Numbered from the stretch's first letter, positions 8,314 through 18,232 are shown. The stretch: DNA of 64,000 nt from an uncultured Pseudomonadota bacterium (GCA_900696485.1 CAADGG010000084.1:1-64000); one strand, 5' to 3'. Made by a program: numbers and translations. Notes: a model not told the origin generated them from the sequence alone.

Positions 8314-8514
8314 ATGGCACTCAAAGTCGTGGTCGACTACGACCTGTGCGAGGCCAACGCGCGCTGCATGGAAGCCTGTCCGGAGGTCTTCCAGGTCGAT
8401 GACGACGACAACTTGAACGTGCTGGACGAGAACCCGCCCGACGCGCTGCGCGCGAAGCTGAAGGAAGCCGAGCGCGTGTGCCCGCGCCAGGCCATCACGA
8501 TCGTCGAGAGCTGA
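8314..8514 (+). CDS. Small ferredoxin, P450/oxygenase-associated type
   Basis: 66 residues. The cluster ligands are Cys12, Cys18, Cys22 and Cys56 (C-x5-C-x3-C-P ... C-P), with the PEVF and VCPRQAI signatures of the small 3Fe-4S/4Fe-4S ferredoxins that feed cytochromes P450 and other monooxygenases. Most such P450 ferredoxins have three ligands; the extra Cys22 could allow a full 4Fe-4S cluster. The ATG has GGGAGAGGAG upstream. No P450 or reductase is adjacent, so its partner is elsewhere. The diiron oxygenase at 37583 is one candidate within the window. Confidence 0.88.
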   Translation: MALKVVVDYDLCEANARCMEACPEVFQVDDDDNLNVLDENPPDALRAKLKEAERVCPRQAITIVES

Positions 8515-8532
8515 AGCCGCCGCCTCGAACAC

Positions 8533-8548
8533 GCCGTGACGACACGGC
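8533..8548. terminator. Candidate bidirectional terminator hairpin
   Basis: GCCGTG at 8533-8538 and its complement CACGGC at 8543-8548 are separated by a 4-base loop. The hairpin sits in the 36-base gap between the convergent ferredoxin and acyl-CoA synthetase genes. There is no T-run. Confidence 0.4.
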
Positions 8549-8550
8549 AG

Positions 8551-10416
8551 CTACGTGCTGGCGAACGGGGCGATGCCGAGCCGCACCAGCGTCGCCTCGG
8601 TCAGCGGCACGTAGGCTCGCGCAACGGGGTCGCGGACGTAGAGCGGATCGGCGCTCCGCATCGGGTCGTAGCCCTCGCGTTGCAGCGTGATCTTGCGCAG
8701 CTTGAAGGTCGCGGTCAGATCGGCGGCACGAGACAAGCGCAAGAAGACCGGCGCCGCGTACGCCGGGAGCCGTTCCGAGAGCCACTCGAAACAGGCCTGG
8801 CCGTCGAAGTTCGCACCGGCGCGCAGCACCAGGGCGGCCATGCCGGCCCGCCCCTCGGCACCCGGCACGCAGACGCCGTAGACGTTGGCGATCTCGAGCC
8901 CCGGCAATCCGGCTAGCGCGTCGGCCACTTCCTGCGTCGAGACGTTCTCGCTCTTCCAGCGATACGTGTCGCCGATCCGGTCGACGAAGTAGTAGTAGTC
9001 CTCGGGATCCCGCCGCAGCAGATCGCCGGAGCGATACCAGCGGTCGCCCGGCCGGAAGACGTCGCGCAGGACCTTCGCCGCGCTGGCCTCCGGATCGGTG
9101 TAGCCTTCGAAGCGCCCGGCACCGGAATCCGGCAGGTCCGGGATCATTCCGAGGAACTCCCCGACCTCTCCCGGAGCGCACGGAATGCAGAAACCGTGCT
9201 CGTCGCGCGGATGGGTCCCCGCCTCGGGATCGAAGCGGACCAGTCGTCCATTGTGCAGCTCGGGGAACGGGATGCGCCCGCACGAGCCGACGACGCCGTC
9301 GAGGTTGATCAGCGACGTGTTGGCCTCCGTCGAGCTCCAGCCCTCCAGGATGCGTTCGACTCCGAAACGGTCACGGAACACGCGCCAGACGTCTGCGCCG
9401 AGCCCGGCGCCCATCATCGTGCGCAGGGCGTGATCGCGATCGCCAGGCCGCGCGGGTTGAGCCGCGAGGTAGCGGCAGATCTCGCCGACGTACTGGAAGC
9501 CGGTGACCCGGTGCTCGCGCACCTGATCCCAGAACCGGCTCGCGGAAAAGCGCCGCGCGAGCCACAGCGAGGCTCCTTGTGCGAGCGCGCACGAGACGAC
9601 CACCATCCCGGCCGCGCCGTGGAACAGCGGCAGGACGCAGGCGATGACATCGTCGGGGCCGTAGCCGGCGACGGCGGACATTCCGTCGCCGACCCCGAGC
9701 CAACGCATGTGGGACAGCCGGGCCGCCTTCGGCAGGCCGGTGGTGCCGGAGGTATACACGAAAAAGACGTCGTCCCCGGCCACGAGCCCGGCCCGCCACG
9801 CGGGATCTGGATCGGCATCGGAGGCCGCCGCGAGTTTCGCGTCCCAGCTGTCCGCCTCCGCGACCACCCGGGTCGTTCCGCGGCGGCGCTCCAGCTCGCC
9901 GGCCGCAGAGGCCGGATCGGCGGCCACGAGCACCCGAACACCGACCTCGTCGCCGAGGCGGTCGAGCGCCGCCGCACACTCGCTGCCCGCGACGACGAGT
10001 CGCGGGCGCGCGGCGGCAAGCGCATGACGCAGCGCGGTGCCGCGCAGTTGCGTGTTCAGAAGCGCCGTCGTCACACCGAGTTTCGCCAGGCCGAGCCAGG
10101 TGGCGAGGAATTCCGGCCGGTTCTCCATCAGCAGGGCCACGACGTCGCCCCGGCGCAGACCGAGGCCGTACGCGGCATGGGCGCTGCCGTTCGCGAGCGC
10201 GTTCATCGCGCGATACGAAACGCTGCGCTGGGCGGTGCGGACGAACGGTGCATCCGGCCGCCTGGTCGCCTGCGCTTCGAGCCGATCGGCCACAGTGTAG
10301 GTCTGGCTCGGCGTGTGCCGGAGCGTCGCCGCCGACAGCCGAGCCAGCTTCTGCTGGGTCTCTTCGCGCGGGATGGCGGGCAACGGCGTCTCAGGGCAGA
10401 TGCTGCACCCAGTCAC
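8551..10416 (-). CDS. FATP-type long-chain/very-long-chain acyl-CoA synthetase
   Basis: 621 residues, typical of the fatty-acid-transport-protein (SLC27-like, FadD6/FadD17-like) ANL enzymes. The AMP-binding P-loop is YTSGTTGLPKAAR near residue 228. Later motifs include MMGAGLG, EGWSSTEANTS, YRSGDLLRRDPEDYYYFVDRIGDTYRWKSENVST and a C-terminal TATFKLRK with the adenylation Lys. It should activate fatty or sterol-side-chain acids to CoA thioesters with ATP. The GTG start at 10416 overlaps the end of the solute-binding protein gene by 26 nt. An internal TTG shortly downstream is a possible alternative start. Confidence 0.85.
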   Translation of the reverse strand: MTGCSICPETPLPAIPREETQQKLARLSAATLRHTPSQTYTVADRLEAQATRRPDAPFVRTAQRSVSYRAMNALANGSAHAAYGLGLRRGDVVALLMENRPEFLATWLGLAKLGVTTALLNTQLRGTALRHALAAARPRLVVAGSECAAALDRLGDEVGVRVLVAADPASAAGELERRRGTTRVVAEADSWDAKLAAASDADPDPAWRAGLVAGDDVFFVYTSGTTGLPKAARLSHMRWLGVGDGMSAVAGYGPDDVIACVLPLFHGAAGMVVVSCALAQGASLWLARRFSASRFWDQVREHRVTGFQYVGEICRYLAAQPARPGDRDHALRTMMGAGLGADVWRVFRDRFGVERILEGWSSTEANTSLINLDGVVGSCGRIPFPELHNGRLVRFDPEAGTHPRDEHGFCIPCAPGEVGEFLGMIPDLPDSGAGRFEGYTDPEASAAKVLRDVFRPGDRWYRSGDLLRRDPEDYYYFVDRIGDTYRWKSENVSTQEVADALAGLPGLEIANVYGVCVPGAEGRAGMAALVLRAGANFDGQACFEWLSERLPAYAAPVFLRLSRAADLTATFKLRKITLQREGYDPMRSADPLYVRDPVARAYVPLTEATLVRLGIAPFAST

Positions 10417-11215
10417 CGCGCTCGAGCCAGCGCGCCCGGAGCGTGCTCAGGATGCCGCCGGCCTCGAGGGCGTTCAGGGCGTTGTGCAAGTAGTGGATCA
10501 ACGGTGCATCCCCCACCGGCACGGCGATCCCGATCGGCTCGATCGTGAGCGGCGTCCGCAGGCTGACGAATCCTTCCTTCGGATGCAGGAACGCCGTCAG
10601 CGCGACGACTTCCCGGTCGGCCACCAGCGCGCTCACCTCGTCGGCGAGCAGCAGCTTGACGGCGGCGGCGTAGTCCGGTGTCGTCACGAGTCGGGATTTC
10701 GGCAGGACCCGGCGAACGAATTGCTCACTGGTCGATCCCTTCAGCGCCGCGAAGCGGAGGCCCGACTGGTCGAGATCGCCGGCGTCGTCGACGCCGGCGA
10801 GGCTGGCGGAACGGGTCAGGATCGATTTGCCGGACAGGTAATAGGGCCCGACGAAGGCCGTCTGTTGGCTGCGCTCGGGCGTCGCGGTCATGCCGGACGC
10901 CACCAGATCGACCTGTCCGCTCGCGAGCGCCTCGAGCAGCTCGGCGAACGGCCGCCGGACGATCTCGAGTTCGACACCCATCAGGCCCGCCAGCGACCGC
11001 ACCAGGTCGACCTCGAGGCCCTGCATGGTTCCGTCCTTGGCCTCGAAGTTCAGCGGCGGCTGGGTCCCGGACATCCCGACGCGCAGGGTTCCGCTCGACA
11101 CGATGCGCGAGAGTCCCGATCCGGGGACGACCTTCTCGGCAGCGGCCAGACCGGGGACGACCCCGGCGATCCCGAGTGCGAGCGCTGCGAGCAGAGCGGC
11201 GACCGAACGAGCCAC
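10391..11215 (-). CDS. Periplasmic amino-acid-type solute-binding protein (family 3)
   Basis: 274 residues with an N-terminal signal peptide (hydrophobic 5-24, A-A-A cleavage). The family 3 SBP fold is marked by GTLRVGMSGTQPPLNF near residue 41, the GLEVDLVRSLA segment and DLVASGMTATPERS near residue 100. The GTG start at 11215 is preferred because GGGAGG lies five bases upstream and the signal peptide begins there. No ABC permease or ATPase is adjacent, so it is either an orphan binding protein or a periplasmic sensor-like or enzyme-like member such as a cyclohexadienyl-dehydratase relative. Confidence 0.85.
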   Translation of the reverse strand: MARSVAALLAALALGIAGVVPGLAAAEKVVPGSGLSRIVSSGTLRVGMSGTQPPLNFEAKDGTMQGLEVDLVRSLAGLMGVELEIVRRPFAELLEALASGQVDLVASGMTATPERSQQTAFVGPYYLSGKSILTRSASLAGVDDAGDLDQSGLRFAALKGSTSEQFVRRVLPKSRLVTTPDYAAAVKLLLADEVSALVADREVVALTAFLHPKEGFVSLRTPLTIEPIGIAVPVGDAPLIHYLHNALNALEAGGILSTLRARWLERGDWVQHLP

Positions 11216-11358
11216 ACGATCCTCCCTCTCGAGACCGACCCGCGAAGGAGTGGGCCGGCGTTGCACGGTAGCAGCCCCGCGTGGTGGCCGGAAGTTCGGG
11301 ACGCCGGGGAGCTCGGGCGGAGGGCGCCGACCGGAGAGCGGGCTAGTGTCTGCCGGCC

Positions 11359-12441
11359 ATGAAGCGCCTTCGCCGCCACGTCTCGCCCTGCGCCGGTCCG
11401 GCCGGTCGTCTCGCCGCCGCGATCGTCGCGACCGCGCTGGTGGCGGCGTGCGCGTGGGATCCGTGGATTCCCGGCGAACGCGATTGGAATCCACCGATCG
11501 TCGTGAATCCCGGCGACCTCGTCGACCCGCTCCCGCTCGACACGCGCCACGTCGGAACGCTCGGCTGTTACACGCGTCTGTGCGAGAAGCGCTTCCGCAT
11601 CGTGCTCGAAGAGGCGGGGGAACTGGGCGTGAGCCTGATCCCCGAGCTCGCCAGCGACGACGACCAGGTCCGACTGGTGCTCGAGGGAATCCGCGGCGTC
11701 CTGGCGCGGGACGGCACCGGCCGGGGACCCCACACCGATGTGCCGGCTCTCGCCGTCAGCCAGACGGTCAGCGCCGGTCTCTACTTCGTGCTGATCCAGT
11801 CGGTCGGCAGCTCGATCCCGTTCCAGATCACGGCCCGACTGACGCCCGGCGACGCCGTCGCGACCTCGTCCGCCCCCGTCGCGGCCCCGACCCGAAAGAC
11901 GGCGCCGGTGCGCGATGAACCGGCGCCGCAGCTCGAACCGGTCCGTCTTCCGGGCCGTGCCGGCGCCGGCTTCGACCCGGCCGTATCCTTCGCGACGCTG
12001 CGCACGTTCCGCTTTCCGGCGCCGCCGGACGCGGAGGCGCAGCGCTCGGGCACGCCCTTCGAGCAACCGATCGACCGCCAGATCCGCCGCCACCTGGCGG
12101 AGGCGCTCGAACAGCGCGGGTTCCGACAGGCCTCCGGAGACGAGGCTGCCGATCTGGTCTTCGACTTCTCGCGCGGCGCAACCAATCGCATCTTCCGCGG
12201 GATCCCGCTGCTGTACGAGCGTTATGGATTCGGGGCCGGGACCGGCGCCTGGGCCTTCGGGGATCGCGTCGACACGCGCGCCACACTGGTGGTCGATCTC
12301 ATCGATACCCGCAGCGACCGGATCGCGTGGCATGCCTGGACGGAGACGGCGATGGGACCGGGCGTCACGCCCGGCGAGCGCACCGATGCGCTGATCCGCG
12401 AGTCGGTGGCGGAAGTCCTGGCGGAGTTCCCGCCGCGCTAG
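11359..12441 (+). CDS. DUF4136 lipoprotein
   Basis: 360 residues. The lipobox ALVAAC ends near residue 32, so the mature protein is probably lipid-anchored in the envelope. An N-terminal domain of about 160 residues has no assignment. The C-terminal part, from FDPAVSFATLRTFRF to the end, matches DUF4136, with the conserved DLVFDFSRG and the motif DTRATLVVDLIDTRSDRIAWHAW. It is followed at 42 bases by the alpha/beta hydrolase gene and probably shares its transcript. Confidence 0.8.
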   Translation: MKRLRRHVSPCAGPAGRLAAAIVATALVAACAWDPWIPGERDWNPPIVVNPGDLVDPLPLDTRHVGTLGCYTRLCEKRFRIVLEEAGELGVSLIPELASDDDQVRLVLEGIRGVLARDGTGRGPHTDVPALAVSQTVSAGLYFVLIQSVGSSIPFQITARLTPGDAVATSSAPVAAPTRKTAPVRDEPAPQLEPVRLPGRAGAGFDPAVSFATLRTFRFPAPPDAEAQRSGTPFEQPIDRQIRRHLAEALEQRGFRQASGDEAADLVFDFSRGATNRIFRGIPLLYERYGFGAGTGAWAFGDRVDTRATLVVDLIDTRSDRIAWHAWTETAMGPGVTPGERTDALIRESVAEVLAEFPPR

Positions 12442-12483
12442 GGCCGACACCCGCAGCGGTCCGCGGAGAGAAACGGTGCAGCG

Positions 12484-13980
12484 ATGCTGAGACGAGCCGT
12501 CCGGCGTGCAGTCCTCCTGACCGGCCTCTGTCTCGCCACGGTGCTCGGCGTCCGGGTGTGGGACTCCCAACGCGGACGCCCGCTCGATCCGTGGCACACC
12601 TTCGTGCCGCAGGAGCTGACGCCGGCGGCGCTCGACGACGCCGACTGGGCAACCTACGAAGCCGCCGAGGCCACCCTGTTCGAGACGATCGAACGCGAGA
12701 TCACGGCGCAGCTGGCGCCCGACGCGCAGGTGCCGATCAACCGCTATTTCGACGGCAGTCCGATCCATCCCAGCCACTTCGCGCGCGACTGGAATCGCTC
12801 GTTCATTCTCGAACCCGACGTGGAACCGATCGGTGCGGCGGTGTTCCTGCACGGCCTCACGGATGCGCCCTACAGTGCGCGGCACCTTCTCGATCACTAC
12901 CGGACACACGGCTTCGTCGGCCTCGCGATCCGTCTGCCGGGGCACGGCACCGTACCGGGAGCGCTGACCGAGAGCACGTGGGAATCGTGGACGGCCGCCG
13001 CCCGCCTGGCCGTCCGCGAGGCACGGCGGCGGATCGGACCGACCCGGCCACTGCACCTCATCGGCTACTCGAACGGCGGGGCGCTGGCGGTGCAATACGC
13101 ACTCGATGCGCTGGAAGACGCATCGCTATCGCGGCCGGACAGGATCCTCCTGCTATCCCCGATGATCGGGATCACCGCGTTCGCGCGCTTCGCCGGCCTT
13201 GCGGGTCTGCCGGCGATCCTGCCGGCCTTTGCGAAGGCCGCCTGGCTCAGCGTGATCCCGGAGTTCAACCCGTTCAAATACAACTCGTTCCCGGTGAACG
13301 CTGCACGCCAGAGCTTCCTGCTCTCGGATACGACCCAGCGTCGGATCGCACGGCTCGCCCGTGACGGCCGACTGGAGGATCTGCCCCCGATCCTCACGTT
13401 CCAGTCCGTGGTCGACTTCACCGTGAGCACGCGCGCGGTCATCGATGCGCTCTATGCCCATCTGCCCGTGAACGGAAGCGAGCTCGTGCTCTACGACCTG
13501 AATCGAAACCCGGCGTTGCGACTGCTGCTGCGATCCGCGCTCGCGATCGAGCCCGAGCGGCTATTGCCGGCCCTGCCGCGCCCGTATCGGACGACGGTGC
13601 TCGCAAATCCGGACCCGGCGACCAGGGCCGTCACCGAGCACGCCGTCGAGGCGGGGACGACGCTCGAGCGCACGCGCCCACTCGAGCTCGAGTTCCCACC
13701 CGGGGTGTTCTCGCTGTCGCACATCGCGCTGCCGTTTCCGATCGACGACGGGCTCTATGGACTCGAACCCGATCCCGCGGAGGACTTCGGAATCCGACTC
13801 GGATCTCTCGGTCTCCGCGGGGAGCTGGGTACGCTGATCGTCGATCTCGACACGACGCTGCGGATCTCGTCGAACCCGTTCTTCCCGTATCAGCTCGAAC
13901 GCATCACGGAGACCCTCACCGGCGGATCCGATTCCGGCGCATCGAGTGGAGCCGAAGGCCTGGAACAGACGGAGAGATGA
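12484..13980 (+). CDS. Exported alpha/beta hydrolase (lipase/esterase-like)
   Basis: 498 residues with an N-terminal hydrophobic export signal. The nucleophile elbow GYSNGG lies near residue 196 (Ser196 region), the oxyanion segment AAVFLHGLTDAPYS near 121, and LRLPGHG-like IRLPGHGTVPG near 156 is typical of alpha/beta hydrolases. Candidate acid and base are SVVDFTVS near 310 and SLSHIALP near 415. It ends with an acidic tail. The downstream DUF35 gene starts inside its stop codon (ATGA), so the exported hydrolase and the CoA-level enzymes form one operon. An ester, for instance a sterol or fatty ester, may be the substrate. Confidence 0.8.
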   Translation: MLRRAVRRAVLLTGLCLATVLGVRVWDSQRGRPLDPWHTFVPQELTPAALDDADWATYEAAEATLFETIEREITAQLAPDAQVPINRYFDGSPIHPSHFARDWNRSFILEPDVEPIGAAVFLHGLTDAPYSARHLLDHYRTHGFVGLAIRLPGHGTVPGALTESTWESWTAAARLAVREARRRIGPTRPLHLIGYSNGGALAVQYALDALEDASLSRPDRILLLSPMIGITAFARFAGLAGLPAILPAFAKAAWLSVIPEFNPFKYNSFPVNAARQSFLLSDTTQRRIARLARDGRLEDLPPILTFQSVVDFTVSTRAVIDALYAHLPVNGSELVLYDLNRNPALRLLLRSALAIEPERLLPALPRPYRTTVLANPDPATRAVTEHAVEAGTTLERTRPLELEFPPGVFSLSHIALPFPIDDGLYGLEPDPAEDFGIRLGSLGLRGELGTLIVDLDTTLRISSNPFFPYQLERITETLTGGSDSGASSGAEGLEQTER

Positions 13981-14411
13981 TGGATCCTCACCACGCCCTC
14001 GCGCTGCCGCATCCGCGGCCCGGGATCACCCCCGACAACCGGTTCTTCTGGGACGGCCTGCGCCAGCGCGAGCTGCGGATCCAGCGCTGCGCCGCCTGCC
14101 ACCGGCTCCAACATCCGCCGGCTCCGATGTGTAGCGGCTGTCACGGCTTCGAGATGGAGTCGATCGTCGCGAGCGGCCGCGGCACGATCCACAGCTTCGT
14201 GATCGCCGAACACCCGGCGATTCCGCCGTTCTCGTACCCGAACCTGATCGTGCTCGTCGATCTCGAGGAGGGGACGCGGCTCGTGTCGCGCCTCGTCGAC
14301 GTGGCGCCGGAGGTCGTTGCGATCGGCATGGCGGTCGTCGTCGACTACGAACGCATCGACGACGAGTTGACGCTGCATTGCTTCCGCTCGCTGGAGACCG
14401 CCGGTGGCTGA
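13977..14411 (+). CDS. DUF35 zinc-ribbon/OB-fold acyl-CoA-binding protein
   Basis: 144 residues. A rubredoxin-like zinc ribbon uses Cys38, Cys41, Cys52 and Cys55, followed by the OB fold with GRGTIHSFVI. DUF35 proteins partner thiolase-like enzymes, for example ChsH2-Ltp2 in sterol side-chain retro-aldol cleavage. The next gene, overlapping by 8 nt, is such a thiolase-like protein, so a complex is very likely. Two adjacent ATGs (13977, 13980) are possible starts; the first overlaps the hydrolase stop. Confidence 0.88.
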   Translation: MMDPHHALALPHPRPGITPDNRFFWDGLRQRELRIQRCAACHRLQHPPAPMCSGCHGFEMESIVASGRGTIHSFVIAEHPAIPPFSYPNLIVLVDLEEGTRLVSRLVDVAPEVVAIGMAVVVDYERIDDELTLHCFRSLETAGG

Positions 14412-15582
14412 GCAGAGCTTCGCGGGCCGCGCGGCGATCGCTGGGATCGGCCAGACCGAGTTCTCGAAGCGCTCGGGCCGCAGCGAGCTGCGGCTCGCCT
14501 GCGAGGCGACGATGAGCGCGCTCGCCGACGCCGGTCTCGAACCCGGCGACGTCGATGGCTTCGCCACGTTCACGATGGACAACAACCCGGAGATCGAGCT
14601 CGCCCGCGCGATCGGTGCCGGCCCGCTGCGCTTCTTCTCGCGCGTGCACTACGGCGGAGGCGCCGCCTGCGCGACGGTGATGCAGGCGGCCCTCGCCGTG
14701 GCCGCCGGCGTCGCCGACGTCGTCGTCTGCTACCGCGCGATGAACGAGCGCTCGGAGCAGCGCTTCGGGATCGGTGCGATCCCGCTCGCGCCGGTCGCGA
14801 CCACGGAGACCGCGCACTTCGGCTGGTACGCGCCGTTCGGCCTGTTGACACCGGCGTCCTGGGTGGCGATGCAGGCGCAGCGCTATCTGCACGATTCCGG
14901 CGCGACGACGGAGGCGTTCGGACACGTCTCCGTCGCGTGCCGGCGCCACGCGGCGACGAACCCGAATGCGTGGTTCTACGAGCGGCCGATCACACTCGCC
15001 GACCACCAGGCCTCGCGCTGGATCGTCCGGCCGCTTCGTCTGCTCGACTGCTGCCAGGAGAGCGATGGTGCGGTGGCGGTGATCGTGACCTCCACGGAGC
15101 GGGCCCGAGACCTGCGTCAGCCGCCTGTGCTCGTGCGCGCGGCCGCGCAGGGCGCGAGCCGCGACCAGCAGATGATGACCAGCTACTACCGCGACGACAT
15201 CGGTTCGCTGCCGGAGATGGCCTTCGTCGCACGCCAGCTCTATGAACAGTGCGGGGTCAAGCCACACGAGTTCCAGACTGCGGTGATCTACGACCATTTC
15301 ACGCCGTTCGTGCTGGCGCAGCTCGAGGCGTTCGGCTTCTGCAGACCCGGCGAAGCACCCGAATTCGTGCGCGACGGACGCATCGAACTCGGTGGCGCCC
15401 TGCCGATCAACACGCACGGCGGACAGCTCGGCGAGGCCTACATCCACGGCATGAACGGCATCGCCGAAGGTGTGCGTCAGGTGCGCGGCACGGCCGTGAA
15501 CCCGATTCGCGGCGTCGAGCACGTGCTGGTCACCGCCGGCACCGGCGTCCCGACCAGCGCTCTGGTGCTGGGGCGCGGCTGA
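14404..15582 (+). CDS. SCP2-thiolase-like / lipid-transfer-protein thiolase (Ltp family)
   Basis: 392 residues from a GTG start. The order of patches fits the non-decarboxylating Ltp/SCP2 thiolase-like family: [16 protein letters not shown] at the N-terminus, the nucleophile region GGGAACAT with Cys89, YDHFTPFVL near residue 297 and [17 protein letters not shown] near residue 338. Members act as thiolases or as retro-aldolases on sterol side-chain CoA esters together with a DUF35 partner. The gene pair with 13977-14411 supports the latter or a related C-C cleavage. The exact substrate cannot be read from sequence. Confidence 0.85.
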   Translation: MAEQSFAGRAAIAGIGQTEFSKRSGRSELRLACEATMSALADAGLEPGDVDGFATFTMDNNPEIELARAIGAGPLRFFSRVHYGGGAACATVMQAALAVAAGVADVVVCYRAMNERSEQRFGIGAIPLAPVATTETAHFGWYAPFGLLTPASWVAMQAQRYLHDSGATTEAFGHVSVACRRHAATNPNAWFYERPITLADHQASRWIVRPLRLLDCCQESDGAVAVIVTSTERARDLRQPPVLVRAAAQGASRDQQMMTSYYRDDIGSLPEMAFVARQLYEQCGVKPHEFQTAVIYDHFTPFVLAQLEAFGFCRPGEAPEFVRDGRIELGGALPINTHGGQLGEAYIHGMNGIAEGVRQVRGTAVNPIRGVEHVLVTAGTGVPTSALVLGRG

Positions 15583-15616
15583 CGCCGCGTCGTCCCTTGC
15601 TCTAGACTGCGGCGCC

Positions 15617-17320
15617 ATGACGCGCCCGTCCTCCGATCCTACCGGCGACGCCGGCAACTTCGTTCGTGAACGAATCGCGGACGACGTGGCGGCGGGACGC
15701 CACGGAGGGCGCGTCGTCACGCGCTTTCCGCCCGAGCCGAACGGCTACCTGCACATCGGTCACTCGCGGGCGATCCTGCTGAACTTCGAGATGGCGCGTG
15801 AATTCGGCGGCCGCTGTCATCTGCGCTTCGACGACACGAACCCCGCAGCCGAGGAGTCGCGCTTCGTCGAAGCGATCCTCGCCGACGTGCGCTGGCTCGG
15901 CTGCGACTGGGGCGAGCACCTCTACTACACCTCGGACTACTTCGAGCCGCTCTACGGCTACGCGGAGGAATTGATCGGGAAGGGGCTCGCCTATGTCTGC
16001 GACCTCTCCTCCGAGCAGATTCGCGAGCACCAGGGCACGCTCACCGAGCCGGGGCGGCCCTCGCCGTTCCGGGAGCGCCCGATCGCCGAGAATCTCGAGC
16101 TGTTCCGGAACATGCGTGCCGGCGCGTATGCGCCGGGGGCACGCGTGCTGCGCGCGAAGATCGACATGGCGTCGTCGGTGCTGCCGATGCGCGACCCGAT
16201 CCTCTATCGGATCGTCGCCCAGCCTCATCACCGGACCGGCGACGCCTGGCCGATCTACCCGATGTACGACTTCGCGCACCCGCTGTCGGATGCCATCGAG
16301 GGCATCACGCATTCGCTGTGCACGCTCGAGTTCCAGGACCATCGGCCGCTCTACGACTGGCTCATCGAGCATTGCTCGGTTCCGCACCGGCCGGAGCAGA
16401 CCGAGTTCCCGCGCCTCAACCTGAGCCACACCGTGATGAGCAAGCGCTGGCTGCGCCGGCTGGTCGACGAGGGCCACGTCTCGGGCTGGGACGATCCGCG
16501 CATGCCGACGCTGTCCGGCCTGCGCCGGCGCGGCGTGCCGGCCGCCGCGATCCGGAACTTCAACGCGGCGCTCGGCCTGACGCGCCGCAACCTCACCGTC
16601 GAGCTCGCGCGACTCGAGCACGCGATCCGCGAGGAGCTGAACCGCAGCGCGCCGCGCCGGATGGCCGTACTGCGACCGCTGCGCGTCGTGATCGAGAATT
16701 TCCCGGAAGACGAGACGCTCGAGTTCGACGCGGTCAACAACCCCGAGGATCCTGCCGCCGGCACGCGCAAGCTGCCGTTCTCGCGCGTGCTCTACATCGA
16801 ACGGGACGACTTCCTCGAGGACCCGCCGAAGAAGTTCTACCGGCTCGCACCGGGCCGCGAGGTCCGGCTGCGCTACGCGTGCCTGCTCCGCTGCGAGTCC
16901 GTCGTGAAGGACGCAAGCGGCGAGATCGTCGAGCTGCGCTGCACGTGGGATCCGGAGTCCCGCGGCGGCAACGCGCCGGACGGCCGCAAGGTCGGTGCGA
17001 CCCTCCACTGGGTCTCCGCGGTGCATGCGCATCCCGCCGAAGTACGGCTCTACGAGACGCTGTTCAGCGCCGAAGATCCGATGCGGCAGGCGGCCGCCGA
17101 AGGGCGCGAGCAGAGCGACTACCTGAACCCGGCGTCGCTCACGGTTCTGCACGACTGCCGCGTCGAGCCGAGCCTCGCCGACGTCGTCGCCGGAACGGCG
17201 TTGCAGTTCGAACGGCTCGGCTACTTCGCGGCGGATCCGGACACCAAGCCGGGCACGCCGATCTTCAACCGCACCGTCACGTTGCGGGATGAGTGGGCGA
17301 AACTGCAACGGCGTGGATGA
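15617..17320 (+). CDS. glnS: Glutaminyl-tRNA synthetase
   Basis: 567 residues, the usual size. [18 protein letters not shown] near residues 36-53 holds the HIGH motif, and the KMSKS equivalent is VMSKR near residue 274. RFDDTNP and [17 protein letters not shown] are GlnRS-specific, and the C-terminal anticodon-binding beta barrels are complete (ends [13 protein letters not shown]). It charges tRNA-Gln directly, which implies this organism does not depend solely on the GatCAB route. The ATG has weak ribosome-site context. It appears monocistronic between unrelated operons. Confidence 0.97.
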   Translation: MTRPSSDPTGDAGNFVRERIADDVAAGRHGGRVVTRFPPEPNGYLHIGHSRAILLNFEMAREFGGRCHLRFDDTNPAAEESRFVEAILADVRWLGCDWGEHLYYTSDYFEPLYGYAEELIGKGLAYVCDLSSEQIREHQGTLTEPGRPSPFRERPIAENLELFRNMRAGAYAPGARVLRAKIDMASSVLPMRDPILYRIVAQPHHRTGDAWPIYPMYDFAHPLSDAIEGITHSLCTLEFQDHRPLYDWLIEHCSVPHRPEQTEFPRLNLSHTVMSKRWLRRLVDEGHVSGWDDPRMPTLSGLRRRGVPAAAIRNFNAALGLTRRNLTVELARLEHAIREELNRSAPRRMAVLRPLRVVIENFPEDETLEFDAVNNPEDPAAGTRKLPFSRVLYIERDDFLEDPPKKFYRLAPGREVRLRYACLLRCESVVKDASGEIVELRCTWDPESRGGNAPDGRKVGATLHWVSAVHAHPAEVRLYETLFSAEDPMRQAAAEGREQSDYLNPASLTVLHDCRVEPSLADVVAGTALQFERLGYFAADPDTKPGTPIFNRTVTLRDEWAKLQRRG

Positions 17321-17360
17321 CGCGGCGGGCAGCCTCCGCACGGGTGCGCCCGCCCGACAC

Positions 17361-17423
17361 GGATCAACCGGATCAACCGGATCAACCGGATCAACCAGAT
17401 CAACCAGATCAACCGGATCAACC
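17361..17423. repeat. 9-bp tandem repeat, seven units
   Basis: Seven perfect or single-change units of consensus RGATCAACC (R is G in five, A in two) directly downstream of glnS and upstream of the methyltransferase gene. The period of 9 keeps one frame open on both strands, giving artificial long frames, but nothing suggests translation. Confidence 0.92.
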
Positions 17424-17503
17424 AGAGCGGCCGAAGCGGCCCTCCGAGCGCCGGTCGCGGCGTTTGCGACAACGGCGCAGCGTCCCTGTGATAGCCTCCG
17501 CGC

Positions 17504-18232
17504 ATGCTCGACCTCGGCACGCTCGAGCGCCTCGTTCCCGACCGAGTCGCCGGTGGCGAGGCGACCGGGCACGAAACGCTGCAGCTCCATCTGGAGCGCT
17601 ACCGCTTCGCCGCCCGGCACGTGCGCGGCGGCCGACTGCTGGACATGGCCTGCGGCGTCGGCTTCGGGACCCGCCTCGTCGCCGACGCCTGCCCGGCGCT
17701 CGACGAGGCGATCGGCGTGGACGTCGATCCGGAGGCGGTCCGCTATGCACGGGACCGCTATGGGCGGGCCGGCGTCGGCTTCGTCGAGGCCGACGCGCTG
17801 CGCTACGACGATGCCGAAGGCTTCGACGCCGTCGTTTCGCTCGAGACCATCGAGCACGTCGCCGATCCGCACGCGCTGGCCCGCCGTCTCGTCGAACGGG
17901 TCCGCCCGGGCGGACTCCTGATCGCGTCGGTCCCGATCACGCCGTCGGTGGATTGGAACCCGCACCATCGGACCGACTTCACCGAGCGCTCGTTCCGCGG
18001 CCTGTTCGCCGGCGCGGACCTGCGCGAAGTCGAGGCCCTGCGTCAGGTCCAGAAGGTTCCGGTGCTGGCGCTGCTGCGCGGCCGGGAACGGCGCCTGGCG
18101 GATCGCCGCCCGCAGCTGGTCCGCTGGTATCTCGGCCATCCGGGCGCCGTCCTGCGACGCATCGGGGCGACCCTCCGCTACGGCTTCACCAACCGCTACC
18201 TGACCGTCGCGTGGCGCACACCGACGCGGTGA
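17504..18232 (+). CDS. Class I SAM-dependent methyltransferase
   Basis: 242 residues with motif I LLDMACGVGFGT near residue 46, the acidic GVDVDPEAV after it, and motif IV-like FDAVVSLETIEHVADP near residue 108. The latter is typical of small-molecule or glycan methyltransferases of the UbiE/type-11 group. Its stop overlaps the following glycosyltransferase start, and a DUF2304 protein follows, so it belongs to a polysaccharide or glycolipid modification operon. Confidence 0.85.
   Translation: MLDLGTLERLVPDRVAGGEATGHETLQLHLERYRFAARHVRGGRLLDMACGVGFGTRLVADACPALDEAIGVDVDPEAVRYARDRYGRAGVGFVEADALRYDDAEGFDAVVSLETIEHVADPHALARRLVERVRPGGLLIASVPITPSVDWNPHHRTDFTERSFRGLFAGADLREVEALRQVQKVPVLALLRGRERRLADRRPQLVRWYLGHPGAVLRRIGATLRYGFTNRYLTVAWRTPTR

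Noticed and set aside
17293..17440. A Asp-Gln-Pro repeat peptide encoded by the 9-bp array
   Set aside because: It exists only because the period is a multiple of three; no start with a ribosome site and it overlaps the glnS 3' end.
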